Of a stretch of 64,000 nucleotides of DNA, positions 49,814 through 59,250 are shown piece after piece. The stretch's first letter is position 1; each line of letters begins with the position of its first letter. The stretch is taken from assembly GCF_022647325.1 (NCBI RefSeq), contig NZ_CP071405.1, forward strand, positions 1,860,001-1,924,000, given 5' to 3'. This stretch comes from Pantoea deleyi. GTDB taxonomy: Bacteria > Pseudomonadota > Gammaproteobacteria > Enterobacterales > Enterobacteriaceae. The notes beneath the pieces are model-generated. The model searched no databases, was not told where the DNA came from, and saw only the letters and a list, made by a program, of their open reading frames with translations. A program made the position numbers and the translations under genes.

Positions 49814-50163
49814 TGATGAAGGGCCGTAAGCTGTGGCGCAAGCCAGCCGAAGGAAAACTGATGGGGGTCTGCGCAGGCCTGGCGGAGTATCTGGATATTC
49901 CGGTGCGTCTGCTGCGGGTCATCGTGGTGTTATCCCTGTTCTTTGGTCTGTTTCTGTTTACCGTCATCGCCTATTTTGTACTGGGCTTTGTGCTGGATGA
50001 AAAACCCGCCTCCGTTACGGAGGAGGCGCGCCAGCCCAGCGCCAGCGAACTGCTGGACCAGCTGGAACGCGCCCTGCAGTGCGACGAAGGCAGCGTGCGT
50101 GACATGGAACGCTATGTCACCTCGGAAACCTTCAGCGTGCGCAGCCGTTTCCGCCAGATCTGA
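49810..50163 (+). CDS. pspC: Phage shock protein C
   Basis: A 117-residue PspC. The N-terminal PspC domain has [30 protein letters not shown] followed by the membrane helix [26 protein letters not shown]; the C-terminal part forms a helix/leucine-zipper-like cytosensory region ([13 protein letters not shown]). It binds PspA and PspB. ATG 49810 overlaps the pspB stop (ATGA). Confidence 0.96.
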   Translation: MMMKGRKLWRKPAEGKLMGVCAGLAEYLDIPVRLLRVIVVLSLFFGLFLFTVIAYFVLGFVLDEKPASVTEEARQPSASELLDQLERALQCDEGSVRDMERYVTSETFSVRSRFRQI

Positions 50164-50216
50164 TACGCTATTTCCGGGCCGCATCCGGCCCGCTTGCCAA
50201 CCCGATGGAGGTGTTG

Positions 50217-50465
50217 ATGTCTTATTCGCGATCCACTGCTTTTCGTCACCGCGCGGCACCTGCATTGAAGTCGGCGGCTAAATTCATCATTATCAATGCG
50301 GTGACTTATGGTCCGGCCGGTGTCACCGGCTGGGCGGTGAAATCGGTAGCGCGACGCCCGTTACGGCTGCTGCTGGCGGTGGCGCTGGAGCCACTGCTGA
50401 AGCGCGTCATGAACCGCATGGCATCGCGTTTCATCAGGGAGAAAGATGAAAAGACTGCAAACTGA
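50217..50465 (+). CDS. pspD: Phage shock protein D
   Basis: An 82-residue peripheral inner-membrane protein. The conserved core [20 protein letters not shown] (here [20 protein letters not shown]) with [13 protein letters not shown] matches E. coli PspD. ATG 50217 with GGAG six bases upstream is chosen over the GTG/ATG-less longer frame from 50205. It overlaps the start of ycjX by 20 nt. Role auxiliary and not well defined. pspE is absent downstream. Confidence 0.92.
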   Translation: MSYSRSTAFRHRAAPALKSAAKFIIINAVTYGPAGVTGWAVKSVARRPLRLLLAVALEPLLKRVMNRMASRFIREKDEKTAN

Positions 50466-51843
50466 ATTGATGGCGTTGATGAACCGTGGCGTCGACCGCC
50501 ACCTGCGGCTAGCCGTAACCGGGTTAAGCCGCAGCGGAAAAACGGCGTTCATCACCTCTCTGGTTAATCAGCTTTTATCGGTTCACAGCGGCGCACGTTT
50601 GCCGCTGTTTTCCGTGGTGCGGGATGAGCGCCTGTTAGGGGTAAAGCGGGTGCCGCAGCGCGATATGGGCACGGCGCGCTTTACCTATGACGAAGGGCTG
50701 GCACAGCTTTACGGCGAGCCGCCCGCCTGGCCCACGCCGACCCGCGGCGTCAGCGAAATGCGTCTGGCACTGCGCTATCGTCCGGGTGATTCGCTGCTGC
50801 GTCATCTGAAAGAGACCGCAACACTCTATCTGGAGATTGTCGATTATCCCGGCGAGTGGCTGCTGGATCTGCCGATGCTGGCGCAGGATTACCTCGCCTG
50901 GTCGCGGCAGATGAACGGACTGCTGCAGGGCGATCGTGCAGAGTGGGCAAAACCCTGGCGCGCGCTGTGCGAGACGTTCGATCCGCTGGCGCCCGCCGAC
51001 GAGACGCTGCTGGCAGAGATCGCCGCCGCCTGGACCGACTATCTGCACCGCTGTAAATCGGAAGGCCTGCACTTTATCCAGCCCGGTCGCTTTGTGCTGC
51101 CTGGCGATATGGCGGGCGCCCCTGCGCTGCAGTTCTTCCCGCTGCCAGCGCTGGATGAGGCCCGGATTGCGAAGCTGTCGCAGGCCGACAAAGGCAGCAA
51201 TTTCAGCATGCTGCAGCAACGGTTTAACTACTACTGCCAGCATGTGGTGAAAGGCTTTTATAAAAATCATTTCCTGCGGTTCGATCGCCAGATCGTGCTG
51301 GTCGACTGCCTGCAGCCGCTCAACAGCGGCCCTCAGGCGTTTAACGATATGCGGCTGGCGCTGACCCAGCTGATGCAGAGCTTTCATTACGGGCAGCGTA
51401 CGCTGTTCCGTCGGCTCTTTTCGCCGGTGATCGACAAACTGCTGTTTGCGGCCACCAAGGCGGATCACATCACCAGCGACCAGCACGGCAACATGGTCTC
51501 GCTGCTGCAGCAGCTGGTGCAGGACGCCTGGCAGAACGCCGCATTCGAAGGCATCAGCATGGATTGCATCGGTCTGGCGTCCGTGCAGGCCACGCAGAGC
51601 GGGCTGGTCGATCACCGGGGCGAGAAGATCCCGGCCCTGCGTGGTCACCGGCTGGCGGATGGCGAACCGCTGACCGTCTATCCCGGCGAAGTGCCGCCGC
51701 GTCTGCCGGGGCACGCTTTCTGGCAGCAGCAGGGTTTTCAGTTTGAACAGTTCCGGCCGCAGCAGCTCGACGTCGATCGTCCGCTGCCGCATATCCGCAT
51801 GGATGCCGCGCTGGAATTTCTGTTGGGAGACAAATTACGATGA
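50446..51843 (+). CDS. ycjX: YcjX family P-loop protein
   Basis: A 465-residue protein, same length as E. coli YcjX. It has a Walker A-type [14 protein letters not shown] (about 26-39) and a GTPase-like core with [14 protein letters not shown], where DYPG corresponds to switch II (DxxG), and a TKADH motif ([10 protein letters not shown]) like the guanine-specificity TKxD. In E. coli ycjX and ycjF are PspF/sigma-54-dependent members of the extended psp response. Biochemical role not established; likely a GTPase. Starts inside pspD and its stop overlaps ycjF by four bases. Confidence 0.95.
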   Translation: MKRLQTELMALMNRGVDRHLRLAVTGLSRSGKTAFITSLVNQLLSVHSGARLPLFSVVRDERLLGVKRVPQRDMGTARFTYDEGLAQLYGEPPAWPTPTRGVSEMRLALRYRPGDSLLRHLKETATLYLEIVDYPGEWLLDLPMLAQDYLAWSRQMNGLLQGDRAEWAKPWRALCETFDPLAPADETLLAEIAAAWTDYLHRCKSEGLHFIQPGRFVLPGDMAGAPALQFFPLPALDEARIAKLSQADKGSNFSMLQQRFNYYCQHVVKGFYKNHFLRFDRQIVLVDCLQPLNSGPQAFNDMRLALTQLMQSFHYGQRTLFRRLFSPVIDKLLFAATKADHITSDQHGNMVSLLQQLVQDAWQNAAFEGISMDCIGLASVQATQSGLVDHRGEKIPALRGHRLADGEPLTVYPGEVPPRLPGHAFWQQQGFQFEQFRPQQLDVDRPLPHIRMDAALEFLLGDKLR

Positions 51844-52901
51844 GTGAACCGCTGAAGCCGCGTATCGACTTTGCGCGTCCGCTGGATGAGAGCACGCACA
51901 CGCCGCTGCGTCCGGCACAGAGTTTTGACCCGGAAGCGCAGGCGGCGTTTCTGGCGCTGCCGGAAGATGAGGTGGCCGTCGAAGAGGAGGGCGCGGGTGA
52001 ACGGGCAGTGGAAGCAGCGCTGAAGCCCCGCCGCAGCCTATGGCGCAGACTGGTTACCGCCGGTGCGCTGCTGTTCGGCGTCAGCGTCGTTGCGCAGGGC
52101 GTGCAGTGGACGCATGACGCGTGGATCGCCCGTGACTGGTTTTCACTTGGCAGCGGCGTCGCGGGCGGCCTGATCGTGCTGGCGGGCGTGGGCGCGCTGA
52201 CCGCCGAATGGCGTCGCCTCTATCAGCTGCGTCAGCGTGCGGAAGAGCGGGACGTGGGCCGCGAGCTGCTGCAGAGCCACGGCATCGGCAAAGGCCGCGC
52301 ATTCTGTGAAAAGCTGGCCCGGCAGGCGGAACTGGATCAGGCGCATCCGGCGCTGCAGCGCTGGCACGCCTCGCTGCATGAAACCCACAACGACAGTGAA
52401 ATCGTCCGGTTATATGCGCAGCTGGTCCAGCCGGTGCTGGATCGCCAGGCACGGCGTGAGATCAGCCGTCATGCGGCTGAAGCCACGCTGATGATTGCGG
52501 TCAGTCCGCTGGCGCTGGTGGATATGGCCTTTATCGCCTGGCGCAACCTGCGGCTGGTGAATCGTATTGCGGCGATGTACGGCATTGAACTGGGCTACTT
52601 CAGCCGCATCCGGCTGTTCCGTCTGGTACTGATCAACATGGCGTTTGCCGGGGCCTCGGAGCTGGTCAGAGAGGTGGGCATGGACTGGATGTCGCAGGAT
52701 ATCGCCGCCCGGCTCTCAACCCGTGCCGCGCAGGGCATTGGCGCGGGACTGCTGACGGCGCGGCTGGGCATCAAAGCGATGGAGCTCTGCCGTCCTTTGC
52801 CGTGGCTGGAGCAGGATAAACCGCGACTCGGTGACTTCCGCCGCGAGCTGCTGGGCCAGATGAAAGAGGCGTTGCAAAAGGGCGGCAACAAGTCAGCCTG
52901 A
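51840..52901 (+). CDS. ycjF: YcjF family inner-membrane protein (DUF697)
   Basis: A 353-residue inner-membrane protein. An acidic soluble N-terminus (about 1-65) leads to two membrane helices (about 68-90 and 100-120), then a DUF697 C-terminal domain with [42 protein letters not shown], the family signature. Expressed with the psp operon and overlapping ycjX (ATGA), so the two probably act together. Ends at a strong bidirectional terminator. Confidence 0.95.
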   Translation: MSEPLKPRIDFARPLDESTHTPLRPAQSFDPEAQAAFLALPEDEVAVEEEGAGERAVEAALKPRRSLWRRLVTAGALLFGVSVVAQGVQWTHDAWIARDWFSLGSGVAGGLIVLAGVGALTAEWRRLYQLRQRAEERDVGRELLQSHGIGKGRAFCEKLARQAELDQAHPALQRWHASLHETHNDSEIVRLYAQLVQPVLDRQARREISRHAAEATLMIAVSPLALVDMAFIAWRNLRLVNRIAAMYGIELGYFSRIRLFRLVLINMAFAGASELVREVGMDWMSQDIAARLSTRAAQGIGAGLLTARLGIKAMELCRPLPWLEQDKPRLGDFRRELLGQMKEALQKGGNKSA

Positions 52902-52916
52902 CGTGCAGAGAACAGA

Positions 52917-52941
52917 CTAAAGGCGGCCTGGCCGCCTTTAG
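52917..52941. terminator. Bidirectional terminator after ycjF
   Basis: CTAAAGGCGG and CCGCCTTTAG form a perfect 10-bp stem with loop CCTGG. It can serve the psp operon and a convergent small minus-strand gene. Confidence 0.88.
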
Positions 52942-52944
52942 TCA

Positions 52945-53049
52945 TTACTGTGGCTGGCGAAGCACCTGCCGCGAATCGATAGTGAGACAGGCTCCCGGAC
53001 AGGCTGCTTCATCGGTGATCACCGGATCCGCTGGCAGCGTAAAGGCCAT
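52945..53049 (-). CDS. Candidate microprotein between ycjF and tyrR
   Basis: A minus-strand frame of 34 codons from ATG 53049, with GGGAG nine bases upstream; an ATG at 53079 would make it 44 codons but sits directly on its AAGGGA. The peptide (AFTLPADPVITDEAACPGAC, then LTIDSRQVLRQPQ) has two cysteines and codons typical of the neighbouring genes (GCG, CTG, CCG, ATC, ACC, GAT). It ends four nt from the ycjF bidirectional terminator, in the orientation that would use it. Not recognised; it could be cytosolic with a CPGAC metal or redox site. Real gene status unproven. Confidence 0.5.
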   Translation of the reverse strand: MAFTLPADPVITDEAACPGACLTIDSRQVLRQPQ

Positions 53050-53152
53050 CCCGTTTTTCTCCCGGATAAAGTGCGCCATTCCCTTAAGGATTTACTCTTC
53101 TGACTGCACATGCATCCGCCTCCGTACAAAAGCGCGCCAACCGCGCCTGTGC

Positions 53153-53170
53153 TGTCAACTTTTCCTGACA
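53153..53170 (+). promoter_or_regulatory. TyrR box upstream of tyrR
   Basis: TGTCAACTTTTCCTGACA fits the 18-bp TyrR box TGTAAA-N6-TTTACA with both TGT and ACA ends, 68 nt before the tyrR ATG. E. coli tyrR has a comparable strong box (TGTCAATGATTGTTGACA) for autorepression. Confidence 0.75.
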
Positions 53171-53238
53171 GATCCCTTTCTGCGGATGCCGGAGTTAGCG
53201 TATCATCCTTTTATCTGAACCTGATTAAGGCGAACGCA

Positions 53239-54804
53239 ATGCGTCTGGAAGTGTTCTGTCAGGACCGTATCGGTCTGACGCGCGAACTGCTCGATCTGCT
53301 GGTGGCACGTAACATCGATTTACGTGGAATAGAAATCACGGCGCTGGGGCGCATCTACCTCAATTTTGCCGCACTGGAATTTGACGCCTTCAGTAACCTG
53401 ATGGCGGAGATCAGGCGTACACCTGGCGTAACAGATGTGCGCACCGTAACGTACATGCCCTCTGAACGCGAACATCGTGCGCTCACGGCGCTGCTGGTGG
53501 CGATGCCGGATCCGGTCTTCTCTGTCGACCTGAAGAGTAAGGTGGAGCTGGCCAATCCGGCCGCACAAAACCTGTTTAATCTGGATGAAGAGAAGATGCG
53601 CAACGTCAGCGCAGGTAATCTGATCAGCGGATTTAACTTCATGCGCTGGCTGGAGAGCGATCGGGTGGAGGCGCAGGCGCAGCATGTCGTCATCGAAGGC
53701 CGCGATTTTCTGATGGAGGCCCGGCCGATCTATCTGCCGGGTGAAGAGGGCCAGGGCGACAGGCCGGTAGGCGCGATGGTGATGCTGAAGTCGACGGCCC
53801 GCATGGGGCGGCAGCTGCAGAATCTGGTGGTCACTGACGAATCGGAGTTTGACCATATTATCGCGGTCACGCCGAAGATGCGTCAGGTGGTCGATCAGGC
53901 GCGTAAACTGGCGATGCTGGATGCGCCCCTGCTGATCGTCGGTGACACCGGCACCGGCAAGGATATGCTGGCGCGCGCCTGTCATCTGCGCAGCGCCCGC
54001 GGCAAAAACCCTTTCCTGGCGCTGAACTGTGCGTCGCTGCCCGACGACGTCGCGGAAAGCGAACTGTTCGGTCATGCCGCCGGGGCTTATCCGAATGCGC
54101 TGGAAGGCAAGAAGGGCTTCTTCGAACAGGCCAATGGCGGTTCGGTTCTGCTGGATGAGATCGGAGAGATGTCGCCGAGGATGCAGACCAAGCTACTGCG
54201 TTTCCTGAATGACGGCACCTTCCGGCGCGTCGGCGAAGAGCATGAAGTGCATGTCAACGTGCGGGTAATCTGCGCCACGCAGAAGAATCTGATCGAGCTG
54301 GTGCAGCGCGGGGAGTTTCGTGAAGATCTCTTTTACCGGCTCAACGTGCTGACGCTGCAACTGCCGCCTCTGCGCGACCGTCCGCAGGATATCCTGCCGC
54401 TGACCGAGATGTTCGTTGCCCGTTTTGCCGATGAGCAGGGGATGGCGCGCCCGCGTCTCTCTCCGCAGCTCAATGCGTTTCTGACCCGCTATGGCTGGCC
54501 GGGCAACGTGCGTCAGTTAAAAAATGCCCTCTATCGTGCGCTGACCCAGCTCGACGGCTATGAGCTGCGGCCGCAGGATATCGTCCTGCCCGAACAGGCG
54601 CTTGATGTGTCGCTGGGCGATGAAGCGCTGGAAGGCACGCTGGATCAAATCACCAGCCGTTTTGAGCGCTCGATTCTGACGCGGCTCTATCTCTCCTATC
54701 CCAGCACGCGAAAACTGGCGAAACGGCTTGGCGTGTCACACACCGCGATTGCCAATAAGCTGCGCGAGTATGGTCTGGGTCAGAAGCGCACGGAAAGCGA
54801 ATAG
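53239..54804 (+). CDS. tyrR: Transcriptional regulator TyrR
   Basis: A 521-residue regulator of aromatic amino-acid synthesis and transport. N-terminal ACT domain (RLEVFCQDRIGLTRELLDLLVARNIDLRGIEI), PAS domain (about 80-190), AAA+ domain with Walker A GDTGTGKD and Walker B GGSVLLDEIGEM, and a C-terminal helix-turn-helix (STRKLAKRLGVSHTAIANKLREYG). The loop that is GAFTGA in sigma-54 activators reads GAYPNA, as expected because TyrR acts with sigma-70. ATG 53239 with AAGG upstream matches E. coli MRLEVFCEDR-type start. Confidence 0.97.
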   Translation: MRLEVFCQDRIGLTRELLDLLVARNIDLRGIEITALGRIYLNFAALEFDAFSNLMAEIRRTPGVTDVRTVTYMPSEREHRALTALLVAMPDPVFSVDLKSKVELANPAAQNLFNLDEEKMRNVSAGNLISGFNFMRWLESDRVEAQAQHVVIEGRDFLMEARPIYLPGEEGQGDRPVGAMVMLKSTARMGRQLQNLVVTDESEFDHIIAVTPKMRQVVDQARKLAMLDAPLLIVGDTGTGKDMLARACHLRSARGKNPFLALNCASLPDDVAESELFGHAAGAYPNALEGKKGFFEQANGGSVLLDEIGEMSPRMQTKLLRFLNDGTFRRVGEEHEVHVNVRVICATQKNLIELVQRGEFREDLFYRLNVLTLQLPPLRDRPQDILPLTEMFVARFADEQGMARPRLSPQLNAFLTRYGWPGNVRQLKNALYRALTQLDGYELRPQDIVLPEQALDVSLGDEALEGTLDQITSRFERSILTRLYLSYPSTRKLAKRLGVSHTAIANKLREYGLGQKRTESE

Positions 54805-54865
54805 AAGAGGAGAGGCGTTGCCTGCAGCGTCCGGCTTGTCTGGTGTCAGGGGCAGAACGCAGTGT

Positions 54866-54901
54866 CCCGATGACGCCCTCTTGCGGAGGTGCGTCATCGG
54901 G
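54866..54901 (+). terminator. Hairpin downstream of tyrR
   Basis: CCCGATGACGC and GCGTCATCGGG, an 11-bp perfect inverted repeat with a 14-nt loop, about 60 nt after the tyrR stop. No T run, so intrinsic termination is doubtful. The rest of the tyrR-tpx gap (54805-55046) shows no gene. Confidence 0.55.
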
Positions 54902-55046
54902 CTGGCAGGGTTAAAACGCCCCCGGCGGGGTCTCCGGGCGACGCTGTTTTCTTACGGCCCTGCCCAGGGCAGATGACGTTTTCTGGCTGGCGGAACCCCA
55001 ATCAGGGCACTGTCCGCCGTCCGGATCGTACAACCGGACTCACTCA

Positions 55047-55550
55047 TTACTTCAGTGCGGCCAGCGCAGCGTCGTAATCCGGCTCGGTCGTAATTTCGTT
55101 GACCAGCTGGCTGTAGAGCACCTTGTCGTTCTCATCCAGCACGATCACCGCACGCGCGGTCAGACCTTCCAGCGCACCGTCGGCAATTTCCACGCCATAA
55201 TCATACTTGAACTCTGAACCACGCAGCGTCGACAGCGTTACCACGTTGCTCAGGTTCTCTGCGCCACAGAAACGTGACTGGGCAAACGGCAGATCCGCAG
55301 AGATGCAGAGTACAACGGTGTTGTTCAGCTCGCTGGCCGCCTGGTTGAATTTGCGTACCGATGAGGCGCAGACGCCGGTATCAACGCTTGGGAAAATGTT
55401 CAGAATTTTGCGTTTTCCTGCATACTCAGAGAGCGCGACGTTAACCAGGTTCTTTGCTACCAGCGTAAAGGCTTTGGCTTTATCGCCAGCCTGAGGAAAC
55501 TGACCTGCAACCGGTACCGCGTTACCCTGAAAATGAACAGTCTGAGACAT
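55047..55550 (-). CDS. tpx: Thiol peroxidase Tpx
   Basis: A 167-residue atypical 2-Cys peroxiredoxin, periplasmic-side label historical but cytoplasmic in practice, that reduces alkyl hydroperoxides using thioredoxin. Peroxidatic Cys61 is in [15 protein letters not shown] and resolving Cys95 in [10 protein letters not shown], the same positions as in E. coli; Cys82 is also conserved. AAAAGGAATCACT precedes ATG 55550. It diverges from ycjG. FNR/ArcA repression is known in E. coli; no site was assigned here. Confidence 0.97.
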   Translation of the reverse strand: MSQTVHFQGNAVPVAGQFPQAGDKAKAFTLVAKNLVNVALSEYAGKRKILNIFPSVDTGVCASSVRKFNQAASELNNTVVLCISADLPFAQSRFCGAENLSNVVTLSTLRGSEFKYDYGVEIADGALEGLTARAVIVLDENDKVLYSQLVNEITTEPDYDAALAALK

Positions 55551-55695
55551 AGTGATTCCTTTTGATGAAAAAAAGATCTGACACAAAACGGTGAAAGATA
55601 GCCGTTGTTTATGACATAAATGTTAAGGGTTTACGAGTTCAATTGTGCAATTTAACGTGGCGGGCTGTCACTGCGTCACACATTGTGGAGTGGAA

Positions 55696-56679
55696 ATGAG
55701 AACGGTAAAAAGTTATCCCGAAGCCTGGCCGTTACATACGCCTTTTGTCATCGCCCGCGGAACCCGGACTGAAGTGAAAGTGGTGGTGGTGGAAATTGAG
55801 GAAGATGGCGTCAAAGGCGTCGGTGAAGCGACACCCTACGCCCGCTACGGCGAAAGTGAAGCCTCGGTGCTGGCACAGATTGCCGAAATCCTGCCTGCGC
55901 TGCAGCAGGGGATGACGCGGGAAGCGCTGCAGCAGGCGCTGCCCGCCGGGGCGGCGCGTAACGCCATTGACAGCGCGCTGTGGGATCTTGCCGCGCATCA
56001 GCAGAAAAGCAGCCTCTGGCAGCTGAGCGGTATGAACGCACCCGAGGATGTGGTCACCGCGCAGACCGTCAGCATCGATACGCCCGAGGCGATGGCCAGC
56101 AGCGCTCTGGCGCTCTGGCAGCATGGTGCGACGCTGCTGAAGATTAAGCTGGATAATAATTTTATCACCGAACGGCTGATGGCAATCCGCGCCGCCGTGC
56201 CGGACGCGACGCTGATCGTGGATGCCAACGAATCCTGGCACGCCGAAGGGCTGGCCGCGCGCTGTCAGCTGCTGGCAGACATCAACGTGGCGATGCTGGA
56301 ACAGCCTCTGCCCGCAGGCGAAGAGGCGGCGCTGGAGAACTTCATCCATCCGCTGCCGATCTGTGCCGATGAGAGCTGTCACACCCGCAGCAGCCTGGCG
56401 GCGCTGCGGGGGCGCTACGAGATGGTCAATATCAAGCTGGATAAAGCGGGCGGGCTGACGGAGGCGCTGGCGCTGGCGGAGGCCGCGCAGCAGCAGGGCT
56501 TTGCGGTCATGCTTGGCTGTATGCTCTGCACCTCGCGGGCGATCCGCGCCGCGCTGCCGCTGGTGCCGCAGACGCGCTTCGCCGATCTCGACGGGCCAAC
56601 CTGGCTGGCGGTGGATGCCGAACCGGCGATAAAGGTGCGCAACGGACAGCTGATTATTGCTGCCAGCGCAGCAGGTTAA
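55696..56679 (+). CDS. ycjG: L-Ala-D/L-Glu epimerase
   Basis: A 327-residue enolase-superfamily enzyme that epimerises L-Ala-D-Glu from murein peptides to L-Ala-L-Glu for reuse. Catalytic features: LLKIKLDNN (KxK, acid/base lysines), IVDANESWH and MLEQPLP (metal ligands), ICADESCHT (third metal ligand) and NIKLDKAGGL (second base lysine). GGAG precedes ATG 55696. Its 3' end overlaps the 3' end of convergent mpaA by 26 nt; the two act in the same recycling route. Confidence 0.95.
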   Translation: MRTVKSYPEAWPLHTPFVIARGTRTEVKVVVVEIEEDGVKGVGEATPYARYGESEASVLAQIAEILPALQQGMTREALQQALPAGAARNAIDSALWDLAAHQQKSSLWQLSGMNAPEDVVTAQTVSIDTPEAMASSALALWQHGATLLKIKLDNNFITERLMAIRAAVPDATLIVDANESWHAEGLAARCQLLADINVAMLEQPLPAGEEAALENFIHPLPICADESCHTRSSLAALRGRYEMVNIKLDKAGGLTEALALAEAAQQQGFAVMLGCMLCTSRAIRAALPLVPQTRFADLDGPTWLAVDAEPAIKVRNGQLIIAASAAG

Positions 56680-57361
56680 CCATCATCTCCAAGTAGACCT
56701 CGGTGGCTTCATCAACCGACACCACCGGCATCTCCGCGGTCACGCAGGGCAGGCTGAGGTCGTTGCACCAGCTGCCGAATGAGCCGGGCGTGTCATAGCC
56801 GACACTGCTGACGCGGGGAAGGCCGGTGTGGCTGGCAAGCCAGCCCCCAATCGCCACCTGATGCGGATCGTCAATACAGCCCAGCGGTTCGTGCCAGGAG
56901 ACGATCCAGCGCGGTTTCAGCTGATGAATCAGAGCGCAGAGCGCCTGGGTTTCCGGCTCGGAAGCCGGATGAGTGCCGGTGGAGAGCGCCACGTCGCGCG
57001 CATCGGCAGCACTGTTCCAGCGATAAACGGTATCGCCTGACTGCCAGTTCGCCGCCGGAAAGTTGCGGTTGAGATCGACGCCGTTGGCGTTGGCGCGCAG
57101 CCCGAGCTGACAGCCATCCGGATTAACCGCCAGCACCACATGGTGCCGTCGCATGCCCTCGGGCAGCGTCCGTAACGCGGCGGAGAGGGTCGCAATGGCC
57201 GCATTCTCATCACCGTGAGTACCGGCCAGAATCAGACCACTGTCGGCATCCCCCAGCGGGGCCGGAAACCACAGCAGCGGGGCACCCAGAACCGAACGGC
57301 CATACTGCTGATACGAAACGTCCAGTTTGCCGCGCAGCGGACGCGGATGGAGTGGCGACAT
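56654..57361 (-). CDS. mpaA: Murein peptide amidase A
   Basis: A 235-residue M14-family zinc carboxypeptidase-type amidase that cleaves the gamma-D-Glu-meso-Dap bond of murein tripeptide, giving L-Ala-D-Glu for YcjG. Zinc ligands are in GTHGDENAAI (His, Glu) and SWHEPLG (His); NPDGCQLGLRANANGVDLNRNFP is the substrate-binding block, and TAEMPVVSVDEAT near the end supplies the catalytic Glu. No signal peptide, so cytoplasmic. Slightly shorter than the E. coli protein (242). Divergent from mppA. Confidence 0.95.
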   Translation of the reverse strand: MSPLHPRPLRGKLDVSYQQYGRSVLGAPLLWFPAPLGDADSGLILAGTHGDENAAIATLSAALRTLPEGMRRHHVVLAVNPDGCQLGLRANANGVDLNRNFPAANWQSGDTVYRWNSAADARDVALSTGTHPASEPETQALCALIHQLKPRWIVSWHEPLGCIDDPHQVAIGGWLASHTGLPRVSSVGYDTPGSFGSWCNDLSLPCVTAEMPVVSVDEATEVYLEMMVNLLRWQQ

Positions 57362-57512
57362 AGTGATTTCCTCAAAGGGTTTTATTAAAAGTAGCGGAAA
57401 AGCCGGATGCGGAAAATAGCTATTTATCGATCAGCCATTTGCGTTACAGTGCCCTGCACAAGCTGCATCGGCAACAGACTGCTGCAGCACTTCTTTGGGT
57501 AAAGGAGTGATC

Positions 57513-59132
57513 ATGGTTAAGACCTTCCGCATGACGCTGGCAGCCATCAGCCTGAGCAGCCTCATCACACCCGCCATGGCGGCGAATCCCCCCGCTGGCG
57601 CGCCTCTCGCTGAACAGCAGCAGATTGTCCGCCATATCAAAGATGAACCGGCGTCGCTCGATCCGCTCAAAGCCGTGGGGCTGCCCGAAATTCAGGTGAT
57701 CCGCGACCTGTTTGAGGGGCTGACTAACCAGGACGCGCAGGGCAAAATCGTGCCAGGCGTGGCGCAGAGCTGGAGCAGCAGCGATAACCGGACCTGGATC
57801 TTCACACTGCGGAATAACGCACGCTGGTCAAACGGCGAGCCGGTGACCGCCCGGGATTTCGTCTACAGCTGGCAACGCCTGGTGGATCCTAAAAACAGTT
57901 CGGCCTTTGCCTGGTTTGCCGGATTAAGCGGGATTGAGAACGCCGCGGCGATTACCAAAGGCAACATGACGCCCGATAAGCTGGGCGTGGTGGCGCTGGA
58001 TAACAGCCGCCTGAAGGTCACGCTGGATCGGCCGGTGCCCTGGTTCCCGGCGCTGGTGGCCAACGTCGCGCTCTTTCCCGTACCTGAGAAGGTCATTGCG
58101 CAGCAGGGCGACAGCTGGACAGCGCCCGGTAAGCTGGTCGGCAACGGCGCTTACCAGCTCAGCGAGCGCGTCGTGAACGAAAAGATCGTCCTCACGCGCA
58201 ATCCTCACTACTGGGACGATGCGCACTCGGTGCTGACAAAGGTCACGTTCGTTCCGATCAACGAGGAGTCGAGCGCCACCAAACGCTACCGCGCCAATGA
58301 TATCGATATCACTGAATCCTTTCCCAAAGAGATGTATGGGTTGCTGAAGAAAACCCTGCCGGGCGAGGTCTACACACCCGACCAGCTGGGCACCTACTAC
58401 TATGCGTTCAATACGCAGAAGGGACCGACGGCGGATGTGCGGGTGCGCAAGGCGCTCTCCTGGTCTATCGACCGGAAAATTATCGCTGAGAAGGTGCTGG
58501 GCACCGGTGAAAAACCGGCCTGGCACTTTACGCCCGACGTGACGGCAGGCTTTAAGCCGCTGCCATCCTTCCTGCAGCAGCATGACCAGAACAGCCTCAA
58601 CGCGCAGGCCAGAGCGCTGCTGGCCGCCGCCGGCTATGGCCCCGCCAAACCGCTGAAGCTGAAGCTGCTGTATAACACCTCTGAAAGTCATCAGAAGATT
58701 GCGATTGCCGTCGCCTCCATGTGGAAAAAGAATCTTGGGGTGGACGTGACGCTGGAAAATCAGGAGTGGAAAACCTACATCGACAGCCGCAACAGCGGAA
58801 ACTTCGATGTTATCCGGGCTTCCTGGGTCGGCGATTACAACGAGCCTTCGACTTTCCTGAACCTGCTGACCGCGGGCAACAGCAGCAACATTTCCCGCTT
58901 CAGCAATGCGGATTATGATGCCGTGCTGGCTAAAGCCAGCCGTGAGACCAGCGATGAGGCACGCAACAGCGATTACAACCGTGCCGAACAGATCCTGGCG
59001 GACCAGGCACCGATCGCCCCCATCTATCAATACACCAACGGCCGCCTGATCAAACCCTGGGTCAAAGGCTATCCCATCACCAACCCTGAAGATGTCGCCT
59101 ACAGCCGCGAGTTGTGGATCGAGAAGCACTAA
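57513..59132 (+). CDS. mppA: Murein tripeptide-binding protein MppA
   Basis: A 539-residue periplasmic family 5 solute-binding protein with a signal peptide cleaved after PAMA (about residue 23). It delivers L-Ala-gamma-D-Glu-meso-Dap to the OppBCDF permease. OppA-like features: IVRHIKDEPASLDPLKAVGLPEIQVIRDLFEGLTNQD, ARWSNGEPVTARDFVYSWQRLVDP, and VIRASWVGDYNEPSTFLNLL. It could in principle be an OppA paralogue, but placement next to mpaA and ycjG supports MppA. AAAGGAG precedes ATG 57513. Confidence 0.93.
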   Translation: MVKTFRMTLAAISLSSLITPAMAANPPAGAPLAEQQQIVRHIKDEPASLDPLKAVGLPEIQVIRDLFEGLTNQDAQGKIVPGVAQSWSSSDNRTWIFTLRNNARWSNGEPVTARDFVYSWQRLVDPKNSSAFAWFAGLSGIENAAAITKGNMTPDKLGVVALDNSRLKVTLDRPVPWFPALVANVALFPVPEKVIAQQGDSWTAPGKLVGNGAYQLSERVVNEKIVLTRNPHYWDDAHSVLTKVTFVPINEESSATKRYRANDIDITESFPKEMYGLLKKTLPGEVYTPDQLGTYYYAFNTQKGPTADVRVRKALSWSIDRKIIAEKVLGTGEKPAWHFTPDVTAGFKPLPSFLQQHDQNSLNAQARALLAAAGYGPAKPLKLKLLYNTSESHQKIAIAVASMWKKNLGVDVTLENQEWKTYIDSRNSGNFDVIRASWVGDYNEPSTFLNLLTAGNSSNISRFSNADYDAVLAKASRETSDEARNSDYNRAEQILADQAPIAPIYQYTNGRLIKPWVKGYPITNPEDVAYSRELWIEKH

Positions 59133-59138
59133 GAGACC

Positions 59139-59160
59139 GGTGGCCGGCTGACCGGCCACC
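59139..59160 (+). terminator. mppA hairpin terminator
   Basis: GGTGGCCGG and CCGGCCACC pair across CTGA, seven nt after the stop. The T run is weak (GCCTGACATCTTTCT). Confidence 0.75.
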
Positions 59161-59250
59161 GCCTGACATCTTTCTATACAGCCCGGCGATTGCAACTCAT
59201 CGCCGTCACGCTAGACTGTATCGTATTGATTTTAGTAGTGAGGCGATGGT

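Noticed and set aside
54866..54901. Inverted repeat after tyrR as an attachment site or mobile-element end
   Set aside because: Single copy in the window, no flanking direct repeats or transposase; more likely a 3' hairpin.
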